A DNA stretch of 24,399 nucleotides, taken from contig JAWQRM010000306.1 of NCBI GenBank assembly GCA_033557675.1, positions 1-24,399 of the forward strand, read 5' to 3'. Below, one piece after another: positions 1-9,795 of this stretch. Numbering within the stretch: position 1 is the first letter of the stretch; every line of letters starts with the position of its first letter. A program made the translations under genes and the position numbers. This stretch comes from Coptodactyla brooksi. Its lineage: Eukaryota > Arthropoda > Insecta > Coleoptera > Scarabaeidae. The notes under the pieces were generated by a model. That model was not told the DNA's origin, made no database searches, and worked only from the letters and a program-made list of their open reading frames with translations.

Positions 1-46
1 GATTCCCCTCGTTAATTGTCAAAACTGACAATTAACGAGGGGAATC
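1..46. repeat. Perfect inverted repeat (hairpin), 21-bp arms
   Basis: Bases 1-21 are the exact reverse complement of 26-46, around a 4-base spacer (aaac). The arm begins gattcccctcgtt. The stem starts at the first base of the window, so it may be the inner part of a longer palindrome. No coding or terminator role can be supported in this eukaryotic context. Confidence 0.95.
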
Positions 47-983
47 TATTTGAACATACCTTACTGATGCTCACTGCGGACGGGCGTGAATCCATTTGTA
101 CACATTCACTACTCCCGCATTCCTCCGTTTTTCGCATAAAAATCACGATAATAAAGCATCTACCAATATAATAAGTGTGGTAAGGTTTAAAAACAGATAT
201 AAGCGGAGATTAGTGCATAATGTTAACCTAGTTTATTTGTATTGATAGTTTGAGAATGTATTTTTGAATGTAACATCACTGGGTGTGAATATGATGCACA
301 TTTTATTGAAATAAAAATATTGCATGTTAGTTTATCAAAGTGTTTTATAACCCTTTAGTGTGCATTTTAAAGAATTTAAGTCACCCAATGGAGATCACCA
401 GCAATTGCGTGTTTAAGCTCACTGGCTGCCCTACGTTATATTTTATCTTTCTCTGGCACGAATAAGTCATAATTAAAATATTTAAATACTTTTGCTTGAT
501 AGTTGGTAAGCAGGTAAATATTTAAATTTGTTTAATTATAAAATAACTGAGCAAGAAGTTTACCGTTTAAATTCTGAGTATCAGTATTCAGAGATTTGTT
601 TACTTCTATTTATTTCAAGAAAACCAATCTCTTCATTTACCAAACATTGGTAAATGATTGGTTTTATGCGATTACACACCATGTCAATTGTTTTATCGAA
701 TTAACATTATCTAAACAACTTTTTATATGTATGTCATATTACAATGTCTGATTGTATGCTGTGACCATTGTAGTACCTCTGCTCACGTAATTCATTGGTT
801 ATAATTTTGTTCTCAAAACTCCATCGCATTACTAAGACAATGATACCAAGTTTGATCAAAAAAATACGCGGAGGTTTTGAATTTCGCGGACTGCCTAAGT
901 CTAATTGCCACAATACTTTGTTGTTGCGTTGGTATACTTATCCATAACATACATTTCAAGCATTGGTAACCATATGGGCTGTA
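47..983. other. Unassigned AT-rich stretch with one bulged hairpin
   Basis: No gene is recognised here. The only clear structure is at 620-665: aaaaccaat and catttaccaa pair with ttggtaaatg and attggtttt across a 3-base loop, giving 9 + 10 bp of stem with a 5-base bulge (ctctt) on one side. The short minus-strand reading frame at 813-1082 runs into the inverted end of the element that starts at 984 and is judged to be chance. Confidence 0.5.
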
Positions 984-1180
984 CGAGGTGCGTTCAAATA
1001 CTTCCCGGAGTAACTCTGTAAATCGAACACGCAAATGATATCTGCGATGCAAGTTACAACGTATTACATTGTTTAGTAACACGATTGCGATTTTTACGAT
1101 GGAAAGAAAAAAGAACAGCTTATGTGTGTGAAATTTTGTTTTAACTTACCGAAGACAGCAACTGAAAAATTTAACAATTT

Positions 1181-1460
1181 CAACTGCTAAATTGATATTT
1201 CTATTGTCAAATTAACGATTCAGCTGCCAGATCGACGTTTCTACTGTCAAACATTCGTTTCAGCTGTCAAATTGCCGTTTCAAATATCAAATTGACATTT
1301 CAACGGTCAAATCGACGTTTCAAACGCCAAACCGACATTTGAACTGTCAAATTGACATTTCGACCGTCAAGTTGACGCTTCAGCTGCCAAATTGACGTTT
1401 CAACTGTCAAACTGACGTTTCATCTGTCAAACTGACGTTTCCACTGTCAAATTGTCGTTT
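1181..1460 (+). repeat. 20-bp tandem array, forward block (14 units)
   Basis: Fourteen consecutive units of exactly 20 bp with approximate consensus caactgtcaaattgacgttt. Units differ by several substitutions, with the right-hand ones closest to consensus. Each consensus unit contains the dyad gtcaa-a-ttgac. A diverged partial unit may precede it near 1160. Confidence 0.93.
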
Positions 1461-1467
1461 CAACTTG

Positions 1468-1587
1468 AAATGTTAATTTGACGGCTGAAACGTCAATTTA
1501 AGAGTATAAATGTCAATTTGACAGTTGAAACGCGAATTTGACATTTGAAACGTCAATTGGCTGGTCGAAACATCATTTTGATGTACA
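1468..1587 (-). repeat. 20-bp tandem array, reverse block (6 units)
   Basis: Six units of 20 bp that are the reverse complement of the preceding array (aaacgtcaatttgacagttg type). The orientation flips between 1460 and 1468, so the two blocks can fold on each other. The last unit (1568-1587) is degraded and leads into the right terminal repeat of the enclosing element. Confidence 0.9.
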
Positions 1588-1737
1588 GAGTTAGTTTGGG
1601 AACTATTTAATCACACCTCGTAATTTGCTTTTCTCCTTAAACAAATTGTATAAGGAGATCTCCGACGAACTCTAAGCAAAAGTAGTTAAGCCCACAACAA
1701 TGAATGCGGCGGTGGAGTGTATAACGTCACAATAGGA

Positions 1738-2010
1738 GGGTATGTATTTGCGGACAACCTGGCCTTCTTTGGGGAAACAAAAGAAAGTTTGCAATTAAAT
1801 AAACGAGTATGAAGTGAAGAACAAAGGCAAACAAGAAAACAAAAGAAATAACAGCTAGAAATGATAAAACAATTAGAATAGGATTGAGTAGAAAAAATAT
1901 TCAGCAAGTGATAGAATTTAGATACCTGGGAAGTATTATAGATATCAAGAGATGCTACGAGAAAAATATATACACTAGACTACGAACAATATCTGGTATA
2001 TGTTTTTTTA
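1738..2010 (+). pseudogene. LINE reverse transcriptase fragment (RTE/BovB-like)
   Basis: Frame-disrupted plus-strand translation gives the palm catalytic region as YVFADNLAFFGETKESLQ (FADN at 1747-1758, where active enzymes have FADD) and, further on, IQQVIEFRYLGSIID. The latter corresponds to the conserved 'FKYLG..I' block downstream of the catalytic aspartates in RTE-type LINEs. The second catalytic aspartate is Asn. Frame changes and stops separate the two blocks, and nothing of the endonuclease is seen. The open frame at 1884-2267 starts with TTG and only its first part is LINE-derived. Clade assignment is from memory of motif style and is less certain than the RT call. Confidence 0.65.
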
Positions 2011-2330
2011 ACCATAATAACATATCATATTTAATAAAGGAATACGCGGAATTGTATTTTTTATTTTTTGTAGGCTATTTAAGATCAATTGTAACTATTT
2101 TTGAGCTGATGTACTTCGTCCTAATGTATATTGATATTAGTAGCCATAGTGGACGTTTGCTTTATTGTTGGTTGTCGAAAAGGTTCCACATGTTCTTGTA
2201 TGTTTTTCACTTGCGGAAAAAAATGAAACAAACAATCTATACTAAATTTTGTTGTAAACTTCTATGAATGAAATAAGTGTTGACAAGTGCACAGTATGAT
2301 TGTTCCCAAGAAGGTCTTAAAAATGCTGAA

Positions 2331-3120
2331 GGTGACGAGTATCACCAACTAGCAACAATGTCGAAAAAGTGAAGAAAATTATCATAAACAATCACCGAAT
2401 CTCTATCAGGGAGGTTGCTGATGATGCTGGTATATGATTTGACTCATGCCACACAATCTATTTAGATGTTTTTGGCAGTAGACGTGTGGGAGCAAAATTG
2501 ATTTCGAAATTGTTCATTTGCAACTAAAAGCAGTGCCAAATAGACATTATCTCATCTGCGGAATGGAGTCAACTACGATCGAAAACTGATCAAACGGGTC
2601 ATAACTGATGGTGGAATATGGGTGTACGGATATGACGTTGAAACTGAGGCCCAGTCGGTCCAATGGAAGCTTCCTGACGAGCCAAAACCGAAAAATGTTT
2701 GTTCAGTTCGATTAAATGCGAATATTCTACTGACCGTTTCCTGGTCGTACACTCAACAGATACTGCCTATTGCTTACGTCATTTGCGTGAAGCAACAGTT
2801 CATGGTAATTGTACCGCTGTAACGTACCTGCTAACAATGTTTGTTAGTAAGCGTTTGGCCAAAATTAATATATGACACATCAGCTCCATATTCGTCAGCT
2901 ACGGTGACGTTTTCTTAACAGTGATGAGGTAAAGACAAAATAGCTAAAGGAGTTAAAGGTTATGTCAGAAATTGAATTCGAGAAGAGCTACCAAGATTGG
3001 AGAAATTGCTAGTACAAGTGTCGTTTATCTTACAGGGCTACTTTGAAGGGAGCGAAACTAGTATTGATATATTAATAAAGATTGTTCGAGGAAGACGTAA
3101 ATTACGTATACTTTCCAGAA
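2331..3120 (+). pseudogene. Mariner (DD34D group) transposase relic
   Basis: Scattered frames match successive blocks of a SETMAR-type mariner transposase. NNVEKVKKIIINNHRISIRE and EVADDAGI (2360-2430) are the second helix-turn-helix; SRRVGAKLISKL follows. WVYGYDVETEAQSVQWKLP (about 2616-2675) follows the first catalytic block, which reads ITDGG instead of the usual TGDET. LREATVHGNCTA is the mid-domain. Near 2963-3050 the C-terminal EFEKSYQDWRN and YFEGS pieces appear. It ends in acgtatactttcc, as members of this group do just before the 3' terminal repeat. Multiple stops and frameshifts make it non-functional. It fits the group whose inverted ends are cgaggtg..., as in the neighbouring 984-1620 element. 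Confidence 0.75.
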
Positions 3121-3479
3121 ATACATAAATAAAACAATAGAAACATTAGGTGCCAGTTAGCATTATGACCGTCCTTGTATAATTTACTAATTAAGGAAAT
3201 ACCGTATTAATAATCTTTGCCTTTAATTCTTACTCCATCCGAGGATCTATCATACTCCATCCGAGGATCCAGCCTTACCATGCGCCCTACATACACGTTT
3301 AATATTAACAGAGTATGTTTGGAAGGATGCCGATAGACGTTTAAAAGAAGCAATGTTTAGCATAAACAGCAATACGCAATAAAATAAATATGTTTGAGTT
3401 TAAGTTACTTAACTACATGCAATTATTTCTGGTAGTTTTAAGAGCTTTTAAGTTAAATTGTTTAAATGTAGTGATAACT

Positions 3480-3620
3480 ATACCAAAGTTAAACAATGCC
3501 ACTGTTAGACCAAAACCGAAAAATAACTGTTTAAGGCACGTTTCACCAACCAAATTAGCATTATTAGAAATAACAAATCACGAATTATTTACAAACAGAG
3601 TCTTGATTAATTAGCCACTC
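3480..3620 (-). repeat. Penelope-type terminal repeat fragment
   Basis: On the minus strand this reads ttggttggtgaaacgtgcc and then ttcggttttggt and cagtggcattgtttaac. The same order of blocks occurs at 15945-16030 (minus) and more loosely at 5755-5850 (plus). The block is judged to be a piece of the same terminal repeat family. The CTGATGA half of the module is not recognisable in this copy. Confidence 0.45.
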
Positions 3621-5071
3621 ATTTCGTACTAGAATGTGATTCAATTCTATGTAGCACTCTCAAAGAAATCAAAACTATATAAGGAACAGTAATTCCGAGA
3701 TGTGGAAACAATGGATATATGCAAAAGAATACCAGTTTTGTAATAAGTACAAGTTCCATAAGTCAACGAACGTTCCAGGTCGATACGTTGGAGAGAAATC
3801 CTTGCTTAATGCGTTTTAATTACAATTCAGCTTTTTCTTTTGTTTTTAAGTATCGCATCTATTTCCAGGATTCACGTAGAAATGCGTATTTCTTAAAATT
3901 TAATCAGAGGAAGCAAGGAAACTCAAGTAAACCTGGCGTCTCATTTTATGCTACGTCAATTTTTGTGCTTTAATTGCCAGAATTAGTGAGCGATTCAAAT
4001 TAAATCCGGACCATAATATGGAGTGAGCTTCCACGATATGAGATACCAACCTTATATGCACAACATATCAAAGCACACAAAAAAAATAATCAAAAAGGTT
4101 GGGTTAGTAATGTTCTCTTTACCTTCTAAGAGACGCAACATTTCATTTGTCTATATGACTAAACAAATAATTAATAATCGTTCAATTATTGAGGCGTAAT
4201 TGCAAAGAAGAAAATCAGCCAAGTAATTAATATTTAATATGAATCGTACTAATTTAAATTATTATATTATAGAAATTGTTTTAAGATTGTTCGAAAGCTC
4301 AATTCGGAAAGTAATAACGTTAAAACGCTAATACCACTTAACAATTAATCATTTGTTTCCAATCGTCTAATTGTTTACATTAAAACAGATTGAATTTAGT
4401 GGTCGTGAATTTTTTATATTTTAAAACTCGTCAACAAACTCCACAGCAGGACCTGCAATTAGTTGTCGAAACTCAATAAATAAAATACATCGATTTTATT
4501 TATTTTTTACTTAACGTATTTACGTATTTCAAATGGAACATAGTATTTATAATGAAAAGAAATCGTACTCTTGTTCACATCGTAACAGATTAATAGGTAT
4601 TGCAACAGTAACACAAATGAGTAGTTATTGTAGCTATCGTAATTGATAATGTAGATAATATTTTATATTTTGACTGCCACTATATAAATTGTTACAAAAG
4701 TACTATTTGTTATTTTAGGTCGAGGGGGGCAATTTGCCGTTAATCGAGGTGATGTTAGAAATCGTTCACCTTTTGGAATAGAATATCCTGAGTATTTCAT
4801 TGTAACGTTCTGTAAAAGAATCACTAAGGCCTCACTAAAGAATGGAGAATTACTGGTAGTACAGAAAATATTTTCGGCGCAAGAATATATATAAAATTTT
4901 CTAAGAATTACCGTCATAATCATAAATCGTTTGAGGCGTCACGAAATGAGTGACTGTGTATACAAAATTAAAATTATTCGTCGAATACGTTATTCACAGA
5001 AGCTACTGTTAAGCAATTCTTCTTAAATCATTACCAGATAAATTGCAAAATTATAATAATAAATGAAAAAT

Positions 5072-5104
5072 TATTTTGCTAAATAAATCAAATTTAGCAA
5101 AATA
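5072..5104. repeat. Short inverted repeat, 13-bp arms
   Basis: 5072-5084 (tattttgctaaat) pairs exactly with 5092-5104, with a 7-base loop. It is one of several such hairpins in the window. Confidence 0.85.
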
Positions 5105-5175
5105 TACTTTTAGATATACAAAATATATCTTATTATAAAAGATACAACAATAACAAGGTATGTATTTATTTCCTT

Positions 5176-5212
5176 CGTTTTATAACAGAAGTGCAGCTTC
5201 TGTTATAAAACG
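5176..5212. repeat. Short inverted repeat, 16-bp arms
   Basis: cgttttataacagaag (5176-5191) is the exact reverse complement of 5197-5212, with the loop tgcag. The flanks do not extend the stem, so it is an isolated, perfect inverted duplication. Confidence 0.92.
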
Positions 5213-5754
5213 GGCACAGCAAGCAGCTTGATACGTATCGGCTGTCGTATTGGAAGTGAGCAAGGAAACAATGTGTTTAACCGATTACTTTCTATTCTGT
5301 TGCCGAAAAATGACCTGTTTTTAACATTTTCTTTGTTTATTTTTAGAATTTTCATAAAAATTAGTGTTTGTGGATTTTTCTGAAAATTATTTTTTAAAAT
5401 CAATCGGCTTCAATAACGATTTAACGATTCCACGTATAGTGTGATAACAAATTTTGTTATATTTCTAGAATTATCGTAGTTAAAAGAGTAAGTTAAGCAC
5501 ACTATACGAAGTGTTCTAATAGTGTTATGTAAATGTTACATAATTTTTATTATTAGGTCTTACTGTTAAAAGAATGTACAGAGATTTAAATATTCCTATT
5601 GTTTACACTATGGCAGAAATAAGTAATTTATTTAGTCAACTGCTAAAAAGGTCATTCAAAATTGTGCAATTTTGCATAATTTACAATAATATGCAATATT
5701 ATGTCCGTATCTTCAGTGCTTGAAAAACTGTCTTTCATCAGTTGTCCGTCTCTC

Positions 5755-5850
5755 CTGATGATACTAACTTAGTTGGCGAAATGTGCGTCGAGCAGGCATT
5801 TCCCAGTATTAGTGTTATGGTGGCAATTACTTAAACTTTGTTACAAAGCT
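5755..5850 (+). repeat. Penelope-type terminal repeat with hammerhead-like module
   Basis: CTGATGA (5755-5761), a short hairpin ctaac-tta-gttgg, then GAAA (5778-5781) and gtgcgtcgag. This order (CTGANGA, stem II, GAAA, GTC) is that of the hammerhead ribozyme core known from Penelope-like retroelements. It continues with tattagtgttatggtggca, which aligns with tattagtgttgtggttgcg at 20064-20082. Two unpaired bases sit between CTGATGA and the stem, so activity is doubtful. Homology to the other terminal repeats is by eye. Confidence 0.5.
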
Positions 5851-7011
5851 GTTAAACATTTAACGTTTAACGTTTGAAACCGTTAAACATAAGTGATTAA
5901 TTACATTTTATTGAACAAAACAAAATAGTGCAACCCCTGGTTTCCTGTCAGACGTTCTTACCCCTGGAATAATGACAAATTCACATGTTCCAAACTTTAT
6001 TTATTCATAATTGAATAGTTTTCAGGATTCTGTTCAATACATTGTAATTTTCTTGGACGAAAAACCTTCTGAATTGAAATGTAGTTCAAATAGATTCCTC
6101 CAAAAGCGCTTACGTAGATCGGGATTTCATTTAAAAGTTTTTCGATTTTTCGTTAGTTGTCTTTTTAAACAGTCAGCCGTATAACTAAATTATTTAGTAC
6201 TTTACAACTCCTAGAAATTGACAACTTTTAGGTTTCTAAATATTCAACAACTTTAGGAAGTTTCCGAAAATGTTATCTAATTACCGTTATATCACAGTGA
6301 GAAAAGACATTTCTATTGCTCGCTAACAGGAGCAATAAAAATTAATTACAAGTGTATGAGTTCAATATTTTTTGTACTTACTAATTAATGAACCCTGAAT
6401 CTACGTGCAATATGAATTATGTACACCGTTTGTGAAAAATGTTTGAAATAAACTTTAGTAATACGTAGAGAAACATTTAGTAGTTGTTAAGAAATATTTA
6501 AACAATTATAATACAATTCGAATACTTTGAAGTGTAAACACATGGTCTGTAGTCATTGGACATGCTTTAATGTACCGGCTAGTCAAGGGACCTTTAGCAA
6601 AGACGAACGAATATGCTGGGAATTCGCTCGGCTGACATGTACATGACGTTATGAGTCGACCACCGAATAAATTGGGTCGAACATGGTTCCTGTCATTCGT
6701 TTAATGCGTAAACAGTGCTCACTGAAGGCCGCCAATTTGACTTTACTACGACATTCATGCGTGGCTTGTGTATGAATCATTCGACGCAGAAGGGTGACAG
6801 ACGGATATATATGTCTTTTAAGACAACCCACTATATCTATAAAAAAAAACTATATCTATAGGAACTTTATATACTCAGTTCTTTTTAACTTTAATAATCT
6901 GTTGATATAATAAATAAAATTTTATAAAATAATGTGCTAAGCCCACAACCCGTCCATTCCAACTTCTAGCGGTACTTTTATTAAATATACTCTTATTAAA
7001 TGGTTTTTAGC
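5851..7011. other. Unassigned stretch
   Basis: No gene or mobile-element domain is recognised. The 6540-6830 part is less AT-rich than its surroundings and has a 60-residue minus-strand open frame without any similarity I know. Short adenine and TA runs follow near 6841. Confidence 0.4.
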
Positions 7012-7250
7012 TCGTTAATAAATTTCAGTGGATTGAATATGAGGTTATATGAGCAAGCGAGGTTTGATGTTGGACCTTTTCATTCAGCGAATATTTCCGT
7101 GTAAAATTGTCGGCTTCTTCAAGTTGTTTATAAAATCACGTTGTTAAAACAAAAGTTGACAATCAAGAACAAAAGGCTTACTTAATTAGCCTTCTGCTAA
7201 ATGCAAACTGTAACTATCATAACCTGACTTGGAGAACATAGAAATACTAG

Positions 7251-7600
7251 CTAAAACCCGGCCACGCGTTGCTGTGGCTCATATGAAACGAAAGAGAGCC
7301 TACTTACTCTAGAACATGCGACATATAATTGGTCATGTGCAAAATATTCAGTTTCTAAATCTAGACAGAGTACATTTTTTATTTGTCCATTTTCTGCATA
7401 AACATAAAGTTCAGACGGTTTACAGACTTATTATCGACGTATAATTGCCCACGAGAGAAGCAATTGTTTTCTAAATTCAAACCGCACACTTCCAAAGATT
7501 ACACTTGGGCTTGGGCTATTTGAACTCGAACGGCATGTCAGTTGTAATAATTGCAAACGTGTTAATTTAAACCTACGACTACTGGCCGGCTCCATTGGAC
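7251..7600 (-). pseudogene. Helitron PIF1-like helicase C-terminus, last motif present twice
   Basis: Minus-strand frames give TTDMPFEFK, a broken NKAQGQSL-like motif (AQAQV-stop-SLEV) and CGLNLENNCFSRGQLYV, which continues to a stop at 7381-7379. Immediately downstream a second version reads VLCLDLETEYFAHDQLYV then ACSRVS and stops at 7253-7251. In PIF1-type Helitron helicases the block 'CFSHGQLYVACSRV' (motif VI region) occurs once, near the C-terminus. Both versions are plainly this block. The first has lost ACSRV and the second retains it. The fragment cannot form a helicase. It shows that the Helitron derives from an autonomous element's 3' part. Confidence 0.8.
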
Positions 7601-7855
7601 CCAAAACGATCTTTAAGAGTTGTTTCTTATTAACTTATGGTAGCGTTGGTATAGTAGCGTAGTGTATTCACAGATTTTTTAAGTAGGGGGGTGTAAGAAC
7701 ACCGTTTAAGGGTATTCGGCGTTTTGGCCATTTTACGGGTTCGGACTTCACACCAGAGTGGGATTATTTGATACCGGCGCAGCCAACTTCACACCAGAGG
7801 CCTTGCGTACGTGTGTGTGTATGCATAACCACCAAGTCCGAGCACAGCAGCCCTT

Positions 7856-7893
7856 GTAGTGTAGACAACCAATATCGTGGTTGTCTACACTAC
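7856..7893. repeat. Short inverted repeat, 16-bp arms
   Basis: gtagtgtagacaacca (7856-7871) is the exact reverse complement of 7878-7893, with the loop atatcg. It lies in the middle of the Helitron. Confidence 0.93.
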
Positions 7894-8307
7894 CGCGGAC
7901 ATCTTGGGCCTCCAAGTGAGGATCGTAGTATACTTAAACCTTCTTGGTGCCGCTCATAACATTCTTCCAAAATTTGAAGTGAATGGACAGATTACTTTTC
8001 GAGTTTTGCGAACACAAACACGCGCATTTTTAGGCTGAATTTATATATACGTGTATATAGATTAAAATTGAAATCTAATACTAAAATACACCGCAAACAT
8101 TACGACAAAGCAACACTACGAAGTCAAAAGAGATGATAAAAAGTCCAGACCAAAAACTGTCGACATAAGAAAGCACCAACTCTGAAGAAGGTTGGCACGA
8201 AATTCAAAAAGCCGAAACTGGTTAAATTTAAAACGTCAATTCGCTCACATTACCTACATTACCACTGTTTAAATGATTACCGTTAAAATTGTCCATATTG
8301 ATGATTA

Positions 8308-9319
8308 ATTAAAGAATCAATATGAAAATGTTTTCAAATTTAACGTCCTTTAATAATCGTGATCGAATATGATGAAATTGTCCGAAAATGACGATAAATG
8401 GTTTGTTAACCTGACCGATGTTACTTTCCCTACAGATGTGAAAAATTGCCTTTCTGTAAGTTGTAAGTTTCGCATTAATGTCAAGATTGATAGGACCAAA
8501 TATCGGTAACGTATTAGTTAATTTAGAAGGTTTAATTAACGTAATACCGGAGGGTAGTAGCGACGTGGTCAGGGGTAATACCACTTATGTTATAACAAAG
8601 CATATATTTATTAAGCTAAATGGTAGAAATACATGGGGGGACGTCTGCGAGATGCAGATGTTTTCTTAACACTTATAACGCCAACTGGTGGCCATTCTCG
8701 GTTTCTTTGTTCGGACCGCGTAACCACAGGTGACACCACACGCGTGACCACCTTACCCGTGTACACGTTTTATATGGATTTTGGATGTGCTAAATGTGTA
8801 CAGTTATTTTATTTATTTACTTCATTAGTGAAACACGAAAGCAGGAGTAAAATTACGTAAAAAATAATAAAAGAAAAGCTAAAATATTATCTTTATTCAC
8901 AAAGAAACATTGTTCTGAATATGAACTCGCTAGTTTGGTTCATGCTTTTGGAAGCATGAAATGCACATCGCTATGTCTGACAAAACGTGTTTACTTTTTC
9001 TACATTTTGTCGAGTGAATACAGCATCTCGTTATCTTGACATAATCGTGTGGTATAGGGTCGGGTCTCTTTCTCGTAACTTTCTTTTGCCCTTCTGGCTC
9101 TTAGATGTTTTTGCCTCGAGAATGAAGGTATGTCTGTTGGCTCTATATTTATGCGGACCAGGAATTGAGCAATAACTTTCTTGAATTTTATAGTAATGCT
9201 AATTTTAGTATTATTTACTGTAGTGTGTATATGTAGAATTTATTAAAGTGGTGGAGTTAATCGTATGTAAGTGGAATTACGCAGATTACAATATACAAGA
9301 TTCATTTACTTTTGTTCGG
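8308..9319. other. Unassigned stretch between the two Penelope copies
   Basis: A 91-residue minus-strand open frame (8584-8309) abuts the 5' break of PLE copy B. Its end (KPFIVIFGQFHHIRSRLLKD) faintly recalls LINE ORF1 RNA-binding domains, but I would not call it. A small hairpin (catgctt-ttgg-aagcatg) lies near 8941. Nothing else is recognised. Confidence 0.35.
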
Positions 9320-9329
9320 CTATTTCAAA

Positions 9330-9795
9330 ATTTTCAATTGCCTCCTGGCCATGTCCTACTTTCTTTTGACGTTATGTCTCTGTGTACAATGTACATTTGG
9401 AGCTTATTTTGAATACTATTGAGGAAGAGTGGGATCCCGTTGGGAGTGTTTCCAACACTAATAAATATTGTTAGAAGTCATTCCGTTCCTGTTTAACAAC
9501 AATTATTTTGTATACAATGATGCATGAAGTCTTTGTCACTCCTATGGGCTATCCTCCTAGCTCGATTTTGGCGAACGTACCTTTGCAATATTTATTAAAA
9601 AAGGTTTTAGCTTTGTTGCCTGTTCAACATGGGTTCATTAAAAGATATATAGATACTCGTAAAATAGTGCTAACCTGGCCACAGGATAATATTGATATAA
9701 CGTTAATGTTGTTTAATCAATTTAATAGCCACATGAAATCTAAGTTAGAAAGGGAATCCAACAACAGAACAAAACTTAAACAAGCTTTTTATTAA
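9330..9795 (+). pseudogene. Penelope-like reverse transcriptase remnant
   Basis: PPGHVLLSFDVMSL (FDV at 9365-9373) is the first catalytic palm motif of Penelope RTs (usually SFDVVSLFT). After a frameshift, an open frame at 9508-9795 gives HEVFVTPMGYPPSSILANV, matching the 'TPMGSPLSPILAD' block, then FIKRYIDTRKIVL at the second catalytic motif. There the usual YVDD is YIDT (9646-9657), so a catalytic aspartate is lost. SHMKSKLERESNN then jumps to a block normally about a hundred residues further on, indicating an internal deletion. The product would be inactive. Confidence 0.85.

Larger units (their letters stand above)
984..1620 (+). mobile_element. Mariner deletion derivative with inverted ends and internal tandem array
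   Basis: The left end (cgaggtgcgttcaaatactt, after TA at 982-983) matches the reverse complement of the right end (before TA at 1621-1622) over about 40 bp, including a shared taactctgta block. Just inside the left end, an ATG at 1099 opens a mariner-like N-terminus. After a one-base frame change it reads EQLMCVKFCFNLPKTATE, which resembles the start of SETMAR-type mariner transposases. The rest of the transposase is missing and the space holds a 20-bp tandem array. What is seen: ends, TA flanks, N-terminal piece and array. Inferred: an internally deleted, non-autonomous mariner that captured or grew the array. The relic at 2331-3120 looks like the same mariner group. Confidence 0.75.
3121..5754. 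other. Mostly unassigned AT-rich sequence with small repeats
   Basis: No host gene is recognised. Visible items: a 17-bp direct duplication (tactccatccgaggatc at 3231 and 3253, period 22); a Penelope-type terminal scrap near 3480-3620; hairpins at 5072-5104 and 5176-5212; and a 76-bp segment at 5433-5508 bounded by the 11-bp inverted repeat cgtatagtgtg/cacactatacg, which also holds an internal palindrome (ataacaaa/tttgttat). The short open frames at 3390, 3719, 4663 and 5203 match nothing I know. Confidence 0.45.
7247..8061 (-). mobile_element. Short Helitron with intact ends, nested in PLE copy B
   Basis: On the minus strand it begins TCTATATACACG (from 8061, preceded by A) and ends with a gccac/gtggc hairpin (7261-7278), a 10-base spacer and CTAG (7250-7247), followed by T. 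These are the hallmarks of Helitrons: 5' TC, 3' hairpin then CTRR, insertion between A and T, no target duplication. The flanking PLE sequence rejoins here when compared with copy A (gatttcaattt...atgttct), so the boundaries have support from an unoccupied relative. At 815 bp it is far too short to encode the Rep-helicase. Only the helicase C-terminus remains (7251-7600). A 16-bp hairpin (7856-7893) and a 14-bp direct repeat (acttcacaccagag at 7745 and 7786) lie inside. Confidence 0.85.
7012..8307 (-). mobile_element. Penelope-like element 3' end (copy B), interrupted by a Helitron
   Basis: The reverse complement aligns block by block with the 3' end of PLE copy A (about 10290-10760). The order is: the last codons of the ORF ending SELTF-stop (GELTF-stop in copy A); tttttgaatttcgtgccaa; cttttgacttcgtagtgttg; gtattttagtattagatttcaa; the Helitron; aagtcaggttatgatagttacagtttgca; ccttttgttcttgattgt; acttgaagaagcc; and ccactgaa. 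Copy A has a 40-bp tandem duplication (10561-10640) where copy B has one unit. Homology stops near 8307, where a different sequence begins, so the element is truncated on its 5' side. Confidence 0.8.

Noticed and set aside
813..1082. 89-residue minus-strand open frame
   Set aside because: It overlaps the left terminal repeat of the 984-1620 element and resembles nothing known.
1181..1587. Regularly repeated 20-bp units, superficially CRISPR-like
   Set aside because: Units are contiguous, with no unique spacers, diverge freely and reverse orientation. It is a minisatellite inside a transposon in a eukaryotic context.
1884..2267. 127-residue open frame
   Set aside because: It starts with TTG. 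Only its first part is the LINE reverse transcriptase scrap and the rest is AT-rich chance sequence.
3719..3973. 84-residue plus-strand open frame
   Set aside because: No recognisable family, no splice context and no repeat support; length is expected by chance in DNA of this size.
4663..4923. 86-residue minus-strand open frame, and the plus-strand frame opposite it
   Set aside because: Both strands read open for a stretch, but no motif is recognised on either.
5433..5508. 76-bp segment with 11-bp inverted ends, considered as a tiny MITE
   Set aside because: No convincing target duplication and only one copy was noticed in the window.
8308..8584. LINE ORF1-like RNA-binding domain
   Set aside because: Resemblance is limited to a few hydrophobic and basic positions; insufficient for a call.
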